From: Vibrio astriarenae
GTDB taxonomy: Bacteria; Pseudomonadota; Gammaproteobacteria; Enterobacterales; Vibrionaceae
Direction of reading: 5' to 3'
Assembly (NCBI RefSeq): GCF_010587385.1
Contig: NZ_CP047475.1
Span: forward strand, 310,001-374,000
Length of the DNA: 64,000 bases
Of this stretch, positions 1 through 9,120 are shown piece by piece. The first letter of the stretch is position 1, and every line of letters starts with the position of its first letter. The notes beneath the pieces were generated by a model. It searched no databases and was not told the origin of the DNA. It worked only from the letters and a program-made list of their open reading frames with translations. Position numbers and translations under genes: made by a program.

Positions 1-1075
1 CCTCGGAGGATTGTAGTTCTTGGTGATATAGTTGGGTGGCAAAGGAGTGCCTAAGATCGTGATAACTAAGTGCTTGGTTTAGATAGGGGACTAATGCTCT
101 TACTCGTCTAAAGGTTGTTGTGGCTTGCTTCGCACTTATAGGGAGCCCCTTTCCTACGTTATCATTACGAACAAATAAGGTTTGTGTACTTACCTGACTA
201 GAATCGTTTACGGTAGTTGCTCGCTCTCCGTCATGGTATATTTTCATACTCTCGAGTAGTTCTCGGTCAAAATAGATTACACCAGTTTTACCTCCCTTGG
301 TGTACTTCCCTCGTATTACGTACTCCCAAACCATCTTTTCAGGACGAGATTTCAACTCTTCAAATATTGATATTAGGCCTCGGTGCTTACCGTGGTCATT
401 AAGTTCCAATCCACAGTTTTCTTCTGCTCGTAGGCCAACTTCGTATCCCATTTGCAATATCAGTTTGTCACGAGCACAAGTACAATTGCGTAACAGGTCG
501 TTGTATTCATCAGTTGCGACATAACTAATTTTGAGAGGCCGAGTATCCTTTTCTGCCATCCATTGTATTGTCTTCTTGTAAATCGTTGTCGGCCTATTTT
601 GGTCTTTGGGCCAAACTCCAAGAGCACATAAAAAGTTACAATATGCTGCAATGCCCGACTGATGTGCCTTGAGAGAGGTTATGGATGATAGACTGTTTGG
701 TAATACCTGATTTAGGTAATGGTTTAGAAAGCGTGTGGTTATGTTTTCAGTGTGGTGAATACTCAGGTCGGGCAGGCTATTTATGTACTTAAGTAACTTG
801 TATACGTGCCCTATATAATTGACAAGTGTATTTTCTGTTGCGGGCTCTGCCTTGAAGGTAGTCTTTACGTTTCTTTGTCTTTTGCGTGTAATTGCATTGC
901 CATAAGAACTTCGGTTACCGGTAGTATGCCAACCCCACACTTCTTGTTTGATAGCAATATGTATTGACCATAAACAGGGCAAAACAATTGGTTCACGATT
1001 ATCGTCAGAAAATAGATATATCTTATCTATGTCGATACCGTCTAGTTTGAAATTATGAAAAAGGTCTTTGTACAT
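1..1075 (-). CDS. Tyrosine site-specific recombinase (integrase), partial, runs off left end
   Basis: Reading the minus strand from the ATG at 1075 gives 358 uninterrupted codons to the window edge, so the 3' end is missing. The N-terminal part (about 1-180) is unfamiliar apart from a SAM-like core-binding region. The catalytic domain follows: GYEVGLRAEE supplies the box I arginine (R216), the GKYTKGGK hairpin the active-site lysine (about K260), and YHDLRHSFATQ the box II H-x-x-R (H339, R342). The last histidine/tryptophan motif and the tyrosine nucleophile would lie beyond the edge. An in-frame TAA upstream limits the start to ATG 1075 or GTG 1087; no good ribosome binding site is seen. The gene starts about 100 bp from broken trmL and reads away from it, as an element's integrase often does near its attachment site. 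Family-level identity is sure, subfamily unknown. Confidence 0.88.
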   Translation of the reverse strand, partial: MYKDLFHNFKLDGIDIDKIYLFSDDNREPIVLPCLWSIHIAIKQEVWGWHTTGNRSSYGNAITRKRQRNVKTTFKAEPATENTLVNYIGHVYKLLKYINSLPDLSIHHTENITTRFLNHYLNQVLPNSLSSITSLKAHQSGIAAYCNFLCALGVWPKDQNRPTTIYKKTIQWMAEKDTRPLKISYVATDEYNDLLRNCTCARDKLILQMGYEVGLRAEENCGLELNDHGKHRGLISIFEELKSRPEKMVWEYVIRGKYTKGGKTGVIYFDRELLESMKIYHDGERATTVNDSSQVSTQTLFVRNDNVGKGLPISAKQATTTFRRVRALVPYLNQALSYHDLRHSFATQLYHQELQSSE

Positions 1076-1157
1076 GGCAAACCACACAGAGACAGCTTAC
1101 TAACTTTTTTAAGACTAGAGCTAATTGCTCCAATACGCCAAAAATACCCTAAAAAAA
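1076..1157. other. Element end between integrase start and trmL junction
   Basis: Short AT-rich, non-coding stretch between the integrase start and the end of the broken trmL frame. It should hold the integrase promoter and recombinase arm or core sites. I see A/T-rich runs but no clear repeat that I could call a recombinase binding site. Confidence 0.4.
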
Positions 1158-1232
1158 TTACAGTTCGGTATGGGTTTCTATTTTACCTGTGTTAGGCGCA
1201 ATCTCAGGTTCGTAAAGAGCAATGTCAAACAT
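1158..1232 (-). pseudogene. trmL: 5' fragment of trmL (tRNA Cm34/Um34 methyltransferase), cut by an insertion
   Basis: From the ATG at 1232 the frame reads MFDIALYEPEIAPNTG, which is the start of TrmL (YibK/CspR), the SPOUT enzyme that 2'-O-methylates the wobble base of tRNA-Leu. Family members continue N-I-I-R-L-C-A-N, but here the frame goes to KIETHTEL and a stop. The rest of the roughly 155-residue protein, including the SAM-binding knot, is absent. Homology ends at the conserved PNTG-N codons (about 1183-1200), so this is the likely crossover site of the element carrying the integrase at 1-1075. trmL is expected next to cpxA in vibrios, which supports the identification. Whether an intact copy is restored at the far end of the element cannot be seen. 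Confidence 0.8.
1180..1200. other. Inferred attachment-site region inside trmL codons 11-17
   Basis: On the minus strand the trmL-like sequence runs through CCTAACACAGGTAA and then stops matching the TrmL protein family. A tyrosine recombinase core site is therefore inferred here. The exact ends of the core cannot be set without the other junction or an uninterrupted trmL from a related strain. Confidence 0.5.
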
Positions 1233-1261
1233 AGTAGCCGGGTTCACCGTTGAATTGAGAA

Positions 1262-1283
1262 GGGGCACGATTTTCGTTGCCCC
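1262..1283 (-). terminator. Hairpin after cpxA, before trmL fragment
   Basis: GGGGCA-A-CGA / TCG-TGCCCC forms a nine-pair stem with one bulge and a three-base loop, 47 bp after the cpxA stop. There is no T-run, so it may stabilise the mRNA 3' end or act as a weak terminator rather than a strong one. Confidence 0.45.
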
Positions 1284-1329
1284 GAGATGCGAGAAGAATA
1301 GCACTGTCGCTGTTTTTGCTGCAAGTAAG

Positions 1330-2706
1330 CTAAGCCAGCGGCAGCGTGATGGTGACCTTGAGTCCGCCGAGATTGCTGCGCTGAGCGTGTATTTTTCCGC
1401 TGTGTTGTCTGACGGCATTTTCTGTAATGGCTAAACCAAGTCCCGTACCGCCCGAGTCTCTGTCGCGAGCGGTTGAGACGCGGTAGAAGGGCCGGAAAAT
1501 TTGATCGAGCTGTTCGTCGGGCACACCCGGGCCATCGTCATCCACCATAATAGTGACGCGCTCTCCTGTGATGCTGAAGCTGACCTCGATGGCTTGGTCG
1601 GCATAGCGAATGGCATTGCGAATGACATTTTCAACCGCGCTGATCAGCAATTTGGGACTCCCCGAGATACTCTTGTCGGGGATAGCATTGAAGCTAAGCG
1701 CTTTGCCAGATTGCTCCGCCTCAAACTGAGCGTCATCAAGCAGACCTTCCCATAGACTGCTCAAGGGCTGCAGTTCTCGACTTAGGTGAGAGTCCATTTG
1801 CATGCGAGAGAGCGACAGCAGCTCAGAGATCATCTGTTCGAGCCTCTGTGCTTCGGTATCAATACGTGTCAGTTCGCTGCTTTCACCTTGTTTGCGCTGC
1901 GCCAATGCTGAAGCCATTCTCAAGCGAGTAAGAGGAGAGCGCAGCTCATGAGAAATATCAGACAACAGACGCTGCTGACCCGAGATCATGGAATTCACAG
2001 CATCAACCATTTGGTTGAAGCTCTGGCCTGCCTGACGAAACTCGCGCGTTCCCTGCTCAAGCTTAGGGTCCTCAACAAATTCCCCTTTTGCAACGCGCCG
2101 CGCAGCTTGCTCTAGTCGGCGCGCTGGTTGACTGATTGCCCAAGCGAGCCACAGCAGCAGGGGTGTACTGACAACCATGACCACGATGAGTAACTGAAAA
2201 GGTTTATCGAACAGGCGAATTAGGTAGGGCGGTGGCTCATTCCAGCGTAACCCCATATACAGTTGCAGTGGTTGGTTGGCTAATTCAACCTTTACTGGGC
2301 CTGCAAGCATCCACTGTCCGTAGAGTTTTTGTTGCGCAGTGTTGGGAAAGTCGGTGCTAGAGACAAAGTTTTTGAGCACCTTGCGTTTGTAATCGGAACG
2401 GTCACCTTGAGTTAAGATATTGCCTTCACTGTCTGCCAGATAAAGCGACGGCTTTCGATGACGATTCTTGTTGAGCTCCTTATTGAAGTCATCAATGATC
2501 ACGTTAAGATCTTGGGTCATCCGATAGTGGTTCTCGACATTACGTGCCAATCGTTCTAAACGCTCAGCATGCTCAGTTGAGAGCTCACGCACTTTACGTG
2601 GATCTAGGTGAGGCAGAGAAAGCACGGCGATCACCACCAACATGATGGTGAACCAAAAGATGGCGAATATTCGCCCATACAGGCTACTGAACTTTGGAAG
2701 CTTCAT
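1330..2706 (-). CDS. cpxA: CpxA envelope-stress sensor histidine kinase
   Basis: Inner-membrane sensor kinase/phosphatase of the Cpx system, which detects misfolded envelope proteins and controls CpxR. The 458 residues match the family length. They show a membrane segment at about 13-33, a periplasmic domain to about 165, a second membrane segment at about 170-191, and a HAMP linker. The phosphoacceptor box is SDISHELRSPLTRL with H253. The ATPase shows the N box (VIRNAIRYA) and the glycine boxes DDDGPGVP and GTGLGLAI. Its ATG overlaps the cpxR stop by 4 bp (ATGA), so the two are translationally coupled. Downstream comes the interrupted trmL. Confidence 0.96.
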   Translation of the reverse strand: MKLPKFSSLYGRIFAIFWFTIMLVVIAVLSLPHLDPRKVRELSTEHAERLERLARNVENHYRMTQDLNVIIDDFNKELNKNRHRKPSLYLADSEGNILTQGDRSDYKRKVLKNFVSSTDFPNTAQQKLYGQWMLAGPVKVELANQPLQLYMGLRWNEPPPYLIRLFDKPFQLLIVVMVVSTPLLLWLAWAISQPARRLEQAARRVAKGEFVEDPKLEQGTREFRQAGQSFNQMVDAVNSMISGQQRLLSDISHELRSPLTRLRMASALAQRKQGESSELTRIDTEAQRLEQMISELLSLSRMQMDSHLSRELQPLSSLWEGLLDDAQFEAEQSGKALSFNAIPDKSISGSPKLLISAVENVIRNAIRYADQAIEVSFSITGERVTIMVDDDGPGVPDEQLDQIFRPFYRVSTARDRDSGGTGLGLAITENAVRQHSGKIHAQRSNLGGLKVTITLPLA

Positions 2707-3398
2707 GAATCGGCCTCAACTAACATATAGCCGCGACCTCGTAAGGTCTTGATCAGGGTACGTCCTTCTCCCGACTGAGTGAGCTTTTTACGTAAGTTAG
2801 ACACGTGCATGTCGACGGCTCGGTCAAAAGCAGAAAGGCGCTTGCCAAGTACTTCTAGGCTCAGCACTTCCTTGGTGAGAACATCGCCAGGATATTGCAG
2901 GAAGTAATCCAGTAGCGCGAACTCCGTCGTGGTGAGGTCAAGAAGTTGTTCGTCGAGATACGCCTCTAGCTTACCTGGGTAGGTGACAATATTGAGGTAC
3001 TCGTGACAGTCTTTCGTGCCACTTTTCTTTGCGGGCTCTTTTGCGGTTCGACGCAAAATCGCTTTGATACGTGCAAGTAGCTCACGGTCACTGAATGGCT
3101 TAGGTAAGTAGTCGTCTGCGCCAAGCTCGAGACCGATGACGCGATCGATCTCTTCCCCTTTTGCAGTCAGCATGAGTACCGGAGTTTCCCAATTCGCTCT
3201 AAGCTGCTTTAGAGTCTCGATGCCATTGAGTTTTGGCATCATCACATCGAGTAAGATTAAATCTATGTTCTCGTCCAAAAGCGCGAGCCCTGCTTCGCCA
3301 TCATTGGCCTCACTGATCTGAAAGCCTTCAAAGGTCAATACTTCAGTCAGTAGTGACGTTAGCTCAGTATCGTCATCAATCAAGAGAATATGGTTCAT
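2703..3398 (-). CDS. cpxR: CpxR response regulator
   Basis: OmpR-type DNA-binding regulator of envelope stress genes. The receiver domain has the acidic pocket (IDDD near residue 8), phosphoacceptor D51 in ILLDVMMPKLNG, the switch threonine in LTAKG, and K100 in DDYLPKPFSD. A winged-helix effector domain follows, ending RTLIKTLRGRGYMLVE. At 231 residues it is full length. It leads the cpxRA operon and is divergent from cpxP; TTTAC/GTAAA repeats in the shared 200-bp gap suggest autoregulation. Confidence 0.97.
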   Translation of the reverse strand: MNHILLIDDDTELTSLLTEVLTFEGFQISEANDGEAGLALLDENIDLILLDVMMPKLNGIETLKQLRANWETPVLMLTAKGEEIDRVIGLELGADDYLPKPFSDRELLARIKAILRRTAKEPAKKSGTKDCHEYLNIVTYPGKLEAYLDEQLLDLTTTEFALLDYFLQYPGDVLTKEVLSLEVLGKRLSAFDRAVDMHVSNLRKKLTQSGEGRTLIKTLRGRGYMLVEADS

Positions 3399-3485
3399 AG
3401 TGACTCGCCCTACACAGTGTTCGTCTAATACATCATTGCTGTCTACTACTTAGTTTACTGATAAACACGCTAACGTGTTGAGAGC

Positions 3486-3532
3486 TTTACGCTCTATTTA
3501 CTTTTCTTTACGTTCGCTAAACGTTGCTTTAC
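3486..3532. promoter_or_regulatory. CpxR-box cluster between cpxR and cpxP
   Basis: TTTAC occurs at 3486-3490, 3497-3501, 3507-3511 and 3528-3532. The pair at 3497 and 3507 is separated by exactly 5 bp, so on the minus strand it reads GTAAA-N5-GTAAA, the known CpxR consensus. The first pair has a 6-bp gap. The position between cpxR and cpxP fits control of both genes. Confidence 0.75.
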
Positions 3533-3600
3533 TTAGCAGGGGCTAATCTTAACTCAAGCGCCAAGGGGCGATAACTGAACAACAGAATGAGGACACAATG

Positions 3601-4104
3601 ATGAAAAAAGTAAATAAATGGTTGGTAGCTGCAGCTGTTCTTCCTTTATCTCTAAGCGCAGCGAGCGCGTGGGCTTTTGGCGGCCCAAATGGTGGACACG
3701 GTGGTAAGTGTGGTGGTGATAGAGCGGTGCTAAAACAGCTTGACCTGACTGAAGAGCAACAGGCTCAGCTAAAAGAACTTCGAGAAGCGAACAAAGCACA
3801 GCGTGAAGAGCGTAAAGCCAATCGTGACGTGAACCAAGCAGAGCGCGATGCGCACAAAGCACAAATGAAAGCCTTGATGCTTAGCGATAGCTTTGATCAA
3901 GCAGCAGCGCAAGAGCTTGCTTCAACTATGGTTGAAAAGCAGACTCAACGCCGCGTTGCGATGATGGAGAAAAAGCATGAGATGTTGCAAATCTTGACAC
4001 CTGAGCAGCGCGAGCAGTTCATTGACGCGCAAGAAGAGCGTATGCAAGAGTGCAAGGCGAAAATGGATAAGAAGAAACAACGCAAAGCTAAATCTAACGG
4101 CTAA
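3601..4104 (+). CDS. cpxP: CpxP/Spy-family periplasmic adaptor and chaperone
   Basis: Periplasmic inhibitor of CpxA and binder of misfolded proteins. A signal peptide covers about residues 1-26 (MKKVNKWLV start, ASAWA-F cleavage region). The mature part is a charged helical protein with the two LTxxQ motifs typical of the family: LTEEQQ near residue 50 and LTPEQR near 138. The start was set at the second of two adjacent ATGs because GAGGA then lies 7 bp upstream; 3598 is the alternative. It is divergent from cpxRA behind CpxR boxes, as in other bacteria with this system. The mature protein is unusually rich in K, R, E and Q, which is normal for the family. Confidence 0.92.
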   Translation: MKKVNKWLVAAAVLPLSLSAASAWAFGGPNGGHGGKCGGDRAVLKQLDLTEEQQAQLKELREANKAQREERKANRDVNQAERDAHKAQMKALMLSDSFDQAAAQELASTMVEKQTQRRVAMMEKKHEMLQILTPEQREQFIDAQEERMQECKAKMDKKKQRKAKSNG

Positions 4105-4133
4105 CTGCTCAATGTGATCGAAAGCTTGTTTGA

Positions 4134-4170
4134 ATGACCGATTTAACTGCGTTAAATCGGTCATTTTTTT
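4134..4170 (+). terminator. Rho-independent terminator after cpxP
   Basis: GACCGATTTAAC and GTTAAATCGGTC form a 12-bp perfect stem around TGC, followed by A and seven T. Confidence 0.92.
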
Positions 4171-4233
4171 AATAACAAGACATCACTTTAGGGGTATAAT
4201 CTTTCGTCAGGATACTTAACTCTGTTATGGATG

Positions 4234-5142
4234 ATGAAAAAAGAGTACGCCCGCCTGGTGACTATGGCGGCTTATGCAGCAACTGCGGTTGCGACTTTTC
4301 TACTGATTATCAAGGTAATCGTCTGGTGGATGACAGGCTCTGTCAGTTTACTAGCCTCGGTTATCGACTCTCTACTCGATATCGCCGCTTCCCTTGTCAA
4401 TCTATTGGTGGTTCGCTACGCGCTGCAACCCGCAGACAAAGAGCACACTTTTGGCCACGGCAAGGCAGAGTCTCTCGCCGCACTGGCGCAAGCGATGTTT
4501 ATTTCTGGCTCCGCATGTTTCTTGATACTGACTGGTATCGATCGTCTCTTTAGGCCCCATGAGCTTGACTCTCCTCAGCTCGGCGTTTACGTCAGCCTGT
4601 TTGCTATGATCATCACCCTTGGTTTGGTGCGCTTCCAGCAATATGTTGTCAAGGAAACAGGCAGCCAGGCGATCGCAGCAGACTCTTTACACTATCAGTC
4701 CGATCTCTATATGAATGCCGCGATCATGCTGGCGCTAGGATTAAGCTGGTTTGGCTTTACCCAAGCCGATGCGATTTTTGCTATCGGTATTGGTGCTTTT
4801 ATCTTATTTAGCGCATTCAAAATGGTGCGCGAGGCGATTCAGACCTTGCTGGATCATAAATTGCCGGATAGTGAGATTGAACAGATCCACGCAACCTGTC
4901 GTTTAGAGGAGGGAGTGCTTGGCGTACACCAAGTTCGCACGCGCTTGTCTGGGCCAACACGTTTTATTCAGCTTCACCTTGAGTTAGAAGACACCATGCC
5001 GCTTATTCAGGCACATGAAATTTCCGATCGAGTGGAAGAGAGACTGCTTGAGTTATTCCCCGAATCAGACATTATCATTCACCAAGATCCCTACTCGGTG
5101 GTGCTGAGTTCTGAACGAGAACAGAAAGCCAAGGGGTGGTAG
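4234..5142 (+). CDS. fieF: FieF (YiiP) cation-efflux transporter
   Basis: Cation diffusion facilitator that exports Zn2+/Fe2+ in exchange for protons across the inner membrane. Six membrane helices precede a cytoplasmic metal-binding domain. The transport-site aspartates sit in [11 protein letters not shown] and the partner His/Asp in SLHYQSD. The C-terminal domain ends [11 protein letters not shown] with its zinc-binding histidines. Starting at the second ATG (4234) puts the two aspartates at 45 and 49, the E. coli FieF numbering, so it is preferred to 4231. The ribosome binding site is weak. It lies between cpxP and pfkA, the same neighbourhood as in Enterobacteria. Confidence 0.95.
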   Translation: MKKEYARLVTMAAYAATAVATFLLIIKVIVWWMTGSVSLLASVIDSLLDIAASLVNLLVVRYALQPADKEHTFGHGKAESLAALAQAMFISGSACFLILTGIDRLFRPHELDSPQLGVYVSLFAMIITLGLVRFQQYVVKETGSQAIAADSLHYQSDLYMNAAIMLALGLSWFGFTQADAIFAIGIGAFILFSAFKMVREAIQTLLDHKLPDSEIEQIHATCRLEEGVLGVHQVRTRLSGPTRFIQLHLELEDTMPLIQAHEISDRVEERLLELFPESDIIIHQDPYSVVLSSEREQKAKGW

Positions 5143-5194
5143 AAACAAGGATGAGGTGTTTTATTACAAACATCTCTATACTGTGTGGAGAAAA

Positions 5195-5347
5195 ATTCAC
5201 GATTCTGATGTGAATCAACGAACTCAATGATGAGTTCAGTAATAATTTTACCAACAAAATTATAATGCTGGGTGCAACTGTATTTCGAACTAGTATTCAC
5301 AGTGCAACCGAGTAACATAGATATCATTACGTAAAGGATAACGTAAT
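5195..5347. repeat. Four successive short inverted repeats upstream of pfkA
   Basis: The fieF-pfkA gap holds ATTCAC/GTGAAT (5195-5215), GAACTCA/TGAGTTC with a 4-bp loop (5220-5237), ATAATTTT/AAAATTAT with a 6-bp loop (5242-5263), and ATTACGT/ACGTAAT with an 8-bp loop (5326-5347). None has a T-run typical of a terminator. They could be operators or a structured pfkA leader. Confidence 0.5.
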
Positions 5348-5386
5348 CGCTGAGGCCGAGGATTGTACTTAGCGAATACATAATAA

Positions 5387-6382
<996 letters not shown>

Positions 6383-6402
6383 AGCGGTGAGCTTTTGAGA
6401 TG

Positions 6403-6433
6403 AAAACGCAGACTTCGGTCTGCGTTTTTTTTT
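6403..6433 (+). terminator. Rho-independent terminator after pfkA
   Basis: AACGCAGAC and GTCTGCGTT pair around a UUCG tetraloop, followed by a run of about nine T. This is a textbook strong terminator. Confidence 0.96.
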
Positions 6434-6572
6434 GCGCCCTGTTTTGTCGTTATACAACTAAAGGCGCATGGTTTAGAGAACGAATAGGAGTCGTTGTTCT
6501 TTATCTGTGGAGGCATTGGCAAAGGAATGTTTTTAATTAAAAGCATTTGTCGAAATTATATTAAATATTTGT

Positions 6573-6599
6573 TTAAGTTCTGCATTCCGTTGCCGATAC
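6573..6599 (+). promoter_or_regulatory. Sigma-28 (FliA)-like promoter for the binding protein and chemoreceptor
   Basis: TTAAGTTC, exactly 11 bp, then GCCGATAC. This matches 13 of 16 positions of the FliA consensus TAAAGTTT-N11-GCCGATAA with the correct spacing, 42 bp upstream of the first gene. It would place the unit in the flagellar-chemotaxis regulon. Confidence 0.75.
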
Positions 6600-6640
6600 G
6601 GTAAAAAGTTACACTTTATTGTTTATCGGGGGGAGACAAG

Positions 6641-7492
6641 ATGAACAAAATAATAGGCTTGCTGTTGCTGTCATTGGCAGTATCAATACAAGCCGAGCCA
6701 TTGCTTGTTCCGGGAAAGCCGGGAGAAGATAAGTTGATGCAATCCGTATTTGAAGAAATTGTTCAACGTAGCGATCGTTTTGACAGTTTGAGTCATTACT
6801 ATGGTAATGCGGGTGACCCAAATACCACTAAGATGATAGAGGATTTGGATAGTGGTCACTTACATATCACCTATGTGGCGACGTCACTTGATAACGAAAG
6901 CAAAATGAGTCCGATTTACTTTCCAATTTATCGTGGCTTGCTAGGTATGCGGTTAGGTCTTGTTCGTTCTGATAAAACCAATACTTTTGCTGGCGTGACA
7001 CGCATCAATCAGCTTAAGTCATTGACCGCTTGTCAGGGACGTGCTTGGCCTGATACGGATATCCTCGAAGCGAATGGCATCAAAACCGCACAAAGCCTCA
7101 AATACCCAAACATGTTTCCTATGTTAGAAGGTGGCCGTTGCGATTACTTCCCTAGAGGGGTCTTTGAACCATTTACCGAAGTTGTTGCACAGAAAGAGTA
7201 CAACCTAGCGGTGGATGAGTATGTGATGCTGCGTTACACAATGCCGTTCTTCTTCTTTACGGCAAAGAGCAACCCAGAACTCGCTACCCATATCCAGGAT
7301 ATTCTGTACGAAATGTTTGAAGATGGCACGTATGAACGTTTGTTCTTCAATGACAACGAAGTCGCTCAGGCTCTGCGCCTGGCTAAGCTGCAAGATCGCA
7401 CCATTTTCGATTTAGACAATCCCAATGTTTCACCTGCAACACGAAATATCCCAAACCAGTTTTGGTATGACCCACTGAAAGGGGCACAGTAA
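6641..7492 (+). CDS. Periplasmic solute-binding (PBP2-like) protein paired with a chemoreceptor
   Basis: A signal peptide (about 1-18, cleavage after SIQA) is followed by a 265-residue domain resembling extracellular solute-binding family 3 proteins: a bilobed fold entered at [15 protein letters not shown], with [10 protein letters not shown] and the hinge region [12 protein letters not shown]. No transporter gene is adjacent. The stop is 2 bp before the start of an MCP gene, and a sigma-28-like promoter precedes it. I infer that it binds a ligand and presents it to that receptor. The ligand is not evident, and some such proteins degenerate into pure sensors. A strong GGGGGGAGA ribosome binding site is present. 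Confidence 0.75.
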   Translation: MNKIIGLLLLSLAVSIQAEPLLVPGKPGEDKLMQSVFEEIVQRSDRFDSLSHYYGNAGDPNTTKMIEDLDSGHLHITYVATSLDNESKMSPIYFPIYRGLLGMRLGLVRSDKTNTFAGVTRINQLKSLTACQGRAWPDTDILEANGIKTAQSLKYPNMFPMLEGGRCDYFPRGVFEPFTEVVAQKEYNLAVDEYVMLRYTMPFFFFTAKSNPELATHIQDILYEMFEDGTYERLFFNDNEVAQALRLAKLQDRTIFDLDNPNVSPATRNIPNQFWYDPLKGAQ

Positions 7493-7494
7493 CT

Positions 7495-8970
7495 ATGAAA
7501 TCTATTACCGCAAAAACATTAACTTTTCTTACTCTCTTGCTTGCCTTAGTTGGTGTGTTGGTCTCTGTTGTTCTTTACTCAGTCAACAGTGGTAACCTAA
7601 AACAAGAATTTGAACTAGAGAAAGCCAACCTAAGCCAGCAAATTGGCGTTATTTTGCAAGAGCCGGTCTACGTCTATGACCGTGCAGTGATTCAATCCAT
7701 TATAGATTCGTTCAAGGGCAATCAAATGGTGGCTTCAATGGAAGTGGTTGACCATCGTAACCGTGAGTTAGCGCGCACAGCGACGAAACAGACGGCGAGC
7801 GAAAGCCTATCTATCCCACTGAGTTGGGAAGGTGAGTCAATTGGTGAAGTGAAAGTCGGTATCTCAGATGGTTTGATTTCTGAGACACTAGAGCGCTCTA
7901 TGTGGCAAACGATTTTGACCATGATCGTCACCATTTCTTTGGTGGGGATAGCTTCGGTTGTCGTTCTGCAGCGCCTAGTTTTACAACCACTACAACGCGT
8001 AAACAACGTATTGGGTGACATCGCTTCAGGTGGCGGTGATCTTACTTCACGTATCCCCGTTGATCGTGAAGATGAGATTGGTCAGCTATCAACACGTTTT
8101 AATGCGTTTATTGAGACGATTCAGGCCATTATTCAAGATATGAGTGTGGCGTCTAACTCCCTTGATGCGGCTTCTTCAGAAGTGACAGCAATGATGGAAC
8201 GCAGTCGCACTGCCAACCGTCAGCAAATGGATCTAACAGGCAGCTCAGCGACCAATATTTCTCATTTAGACTTGGCAACGCAAGAGATTGCTAAGAGTAC
8301 CGAATCTACCGTGAGCAAAGCGAATGGGGCATGTGATGTTGCAGAGCAGAGTCGCCGAGCGATTGAGGATAACATCGGAAATATCGGCTTATTGGTGCGC
8401 AACCTAGAGCAGACGGCGGAAGAAGTGTCTGCACTAAAGCAAACCAGTGACAACATCGGTAGTGTGTTGGATGTGATCAAAGGCATTGCAGAACAAACGA
8501 ACCTATTAGCGCTTAACGCTGCGATTGAGGCTGCACGTGCAGGTGAAAGTGGCCGAGGCTTTGCTGTGGTTGCGGATGAGGTGCGTGCACTTGCAAGTAA
8601 GACGCATGACTCTACCACAGAGATAGAAAGCATCATTGAAGAGCTACAACAGCGTGCAGATGCCTCTTTTAATGTGACTCAGTCGAGCAAAGGCATGGTT
8701 GACCAAACGATGGAGCAAGCACAGCAGACGGGTGTTGCCCTAGAGCAAATCGCGACTGAAATGACCGGCATCAACGATATGGTGATCATGATTTCAAGTG
8801 CTTGTGAAGAGCAATCAAACGTGACTCAGCTAGTGAGTAATGATATGTCTGCGCTTAAGCAGGGCGCTGAGCAGTTAGAGCAAGACAGTGGTCATGCGGA
8901 AGAAGTCGTTGGTCAGTTGGTGGCGGTAGGTCGTCAGTTGTCTGGGCAAATTGAACGTTTTAAATACTGA
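7495..8970 (+). CDS. Methyl-accepting chemotaxis protein
   Basis: 491-residue transmembrane chemoreceptor. Membrane segment 1 covers about 8-30 and segment 2 about 137-160. The region between them is only about 105 residues, too small for a large dCache sensor. A HAMP domain follows ([24 protein letters not shown]), then a long coiled-coil signalling domain. The highly conserved tip is [21 protein letters not shown] continuing to [12 protein letters not shown] at about 325-370, which contacts CheA and CheW. It ends without a CheR-binding pentapeptide. It is translationally linked to the binding protein upstream (2-bp gap), so indirect ligand sensing is likely. Confidence 0.93.
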   Translation: MKSITAKTLTFLTLLLALVGVLVSVVLYSVNSGNLKQEFELEKANLSQQIGVILQEPVYVYDRAVIQSIIDSFKGNQMVASMEVVDHRNRELARTATKQTASESLSIPLSWEGESIGEVKVGISDGLISETLERSMWQTILTMIVTISLVGIASVVVLQRLVLQPLQRVNNVLGDIASGGGDLTSRIPVDREDEIGQLSTRFNAFIETIQAIIQDMSVASNSLDAASSEVTAMMERSRTANRQQMDLTGSSATNISHLDLATQEIAKSTESTVSKANGACDVAEQSRRAIEDNIGNIGLLVRNLEQTAEEVSALKQTSDNIGSVLDVIKGIAEQTNLLALNAAIEAARAGESGRGFAVVADEVRALASKTHDSTTEIESIIEELQQRADASFNVTQSSKGMVDQTMEQAQQTGVALEQIATEMTGINDMVIMISSACEEQSNVTQLVSNDMSALKQGAEQLEQDSGHAEEVVGQLVAVGRQLSGQIERFKY

Positions 8971-8990
8971 TTTTAGTCATTCCTAAGTGT

Positions 8991-9019
8991 AAGCCGGAGT
9001 ACATCGACTCCGGCTTTTT
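8991..9019 (+). terminator. Rho-independent terminator after the MCP gene
   Basis: AAGCCGGAGT and ACTCCGGCTT form a 10-bp stem around ACATCG, followed by TTT and C. Confidence 0.92.
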
Positions 9020-9120
9020 CGTTTTTGAGTTAAGTACCAGTAGGATAATTTACTTGCCTTTCACTTCAGAGATAGGACAATACCGCTGGTTAATCATCTG
9101 CACATTTATCTTGGCATATC

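Noticed and set aside
217..651. Small open frames on both strands at the left end
   Set aside because: They lie in other frames or on the opposite strand of the partial integrase, which alone is continuous for 358 codons and carries the recombinase motifs.
1158..1418. 86-residue minus-strand frame as an independent gene
   Set aside because: Its upstream part lies inside the cpxA 3' end in another frame; only the part from the internal ATG at 1232 is meaningful, as the trmL start.
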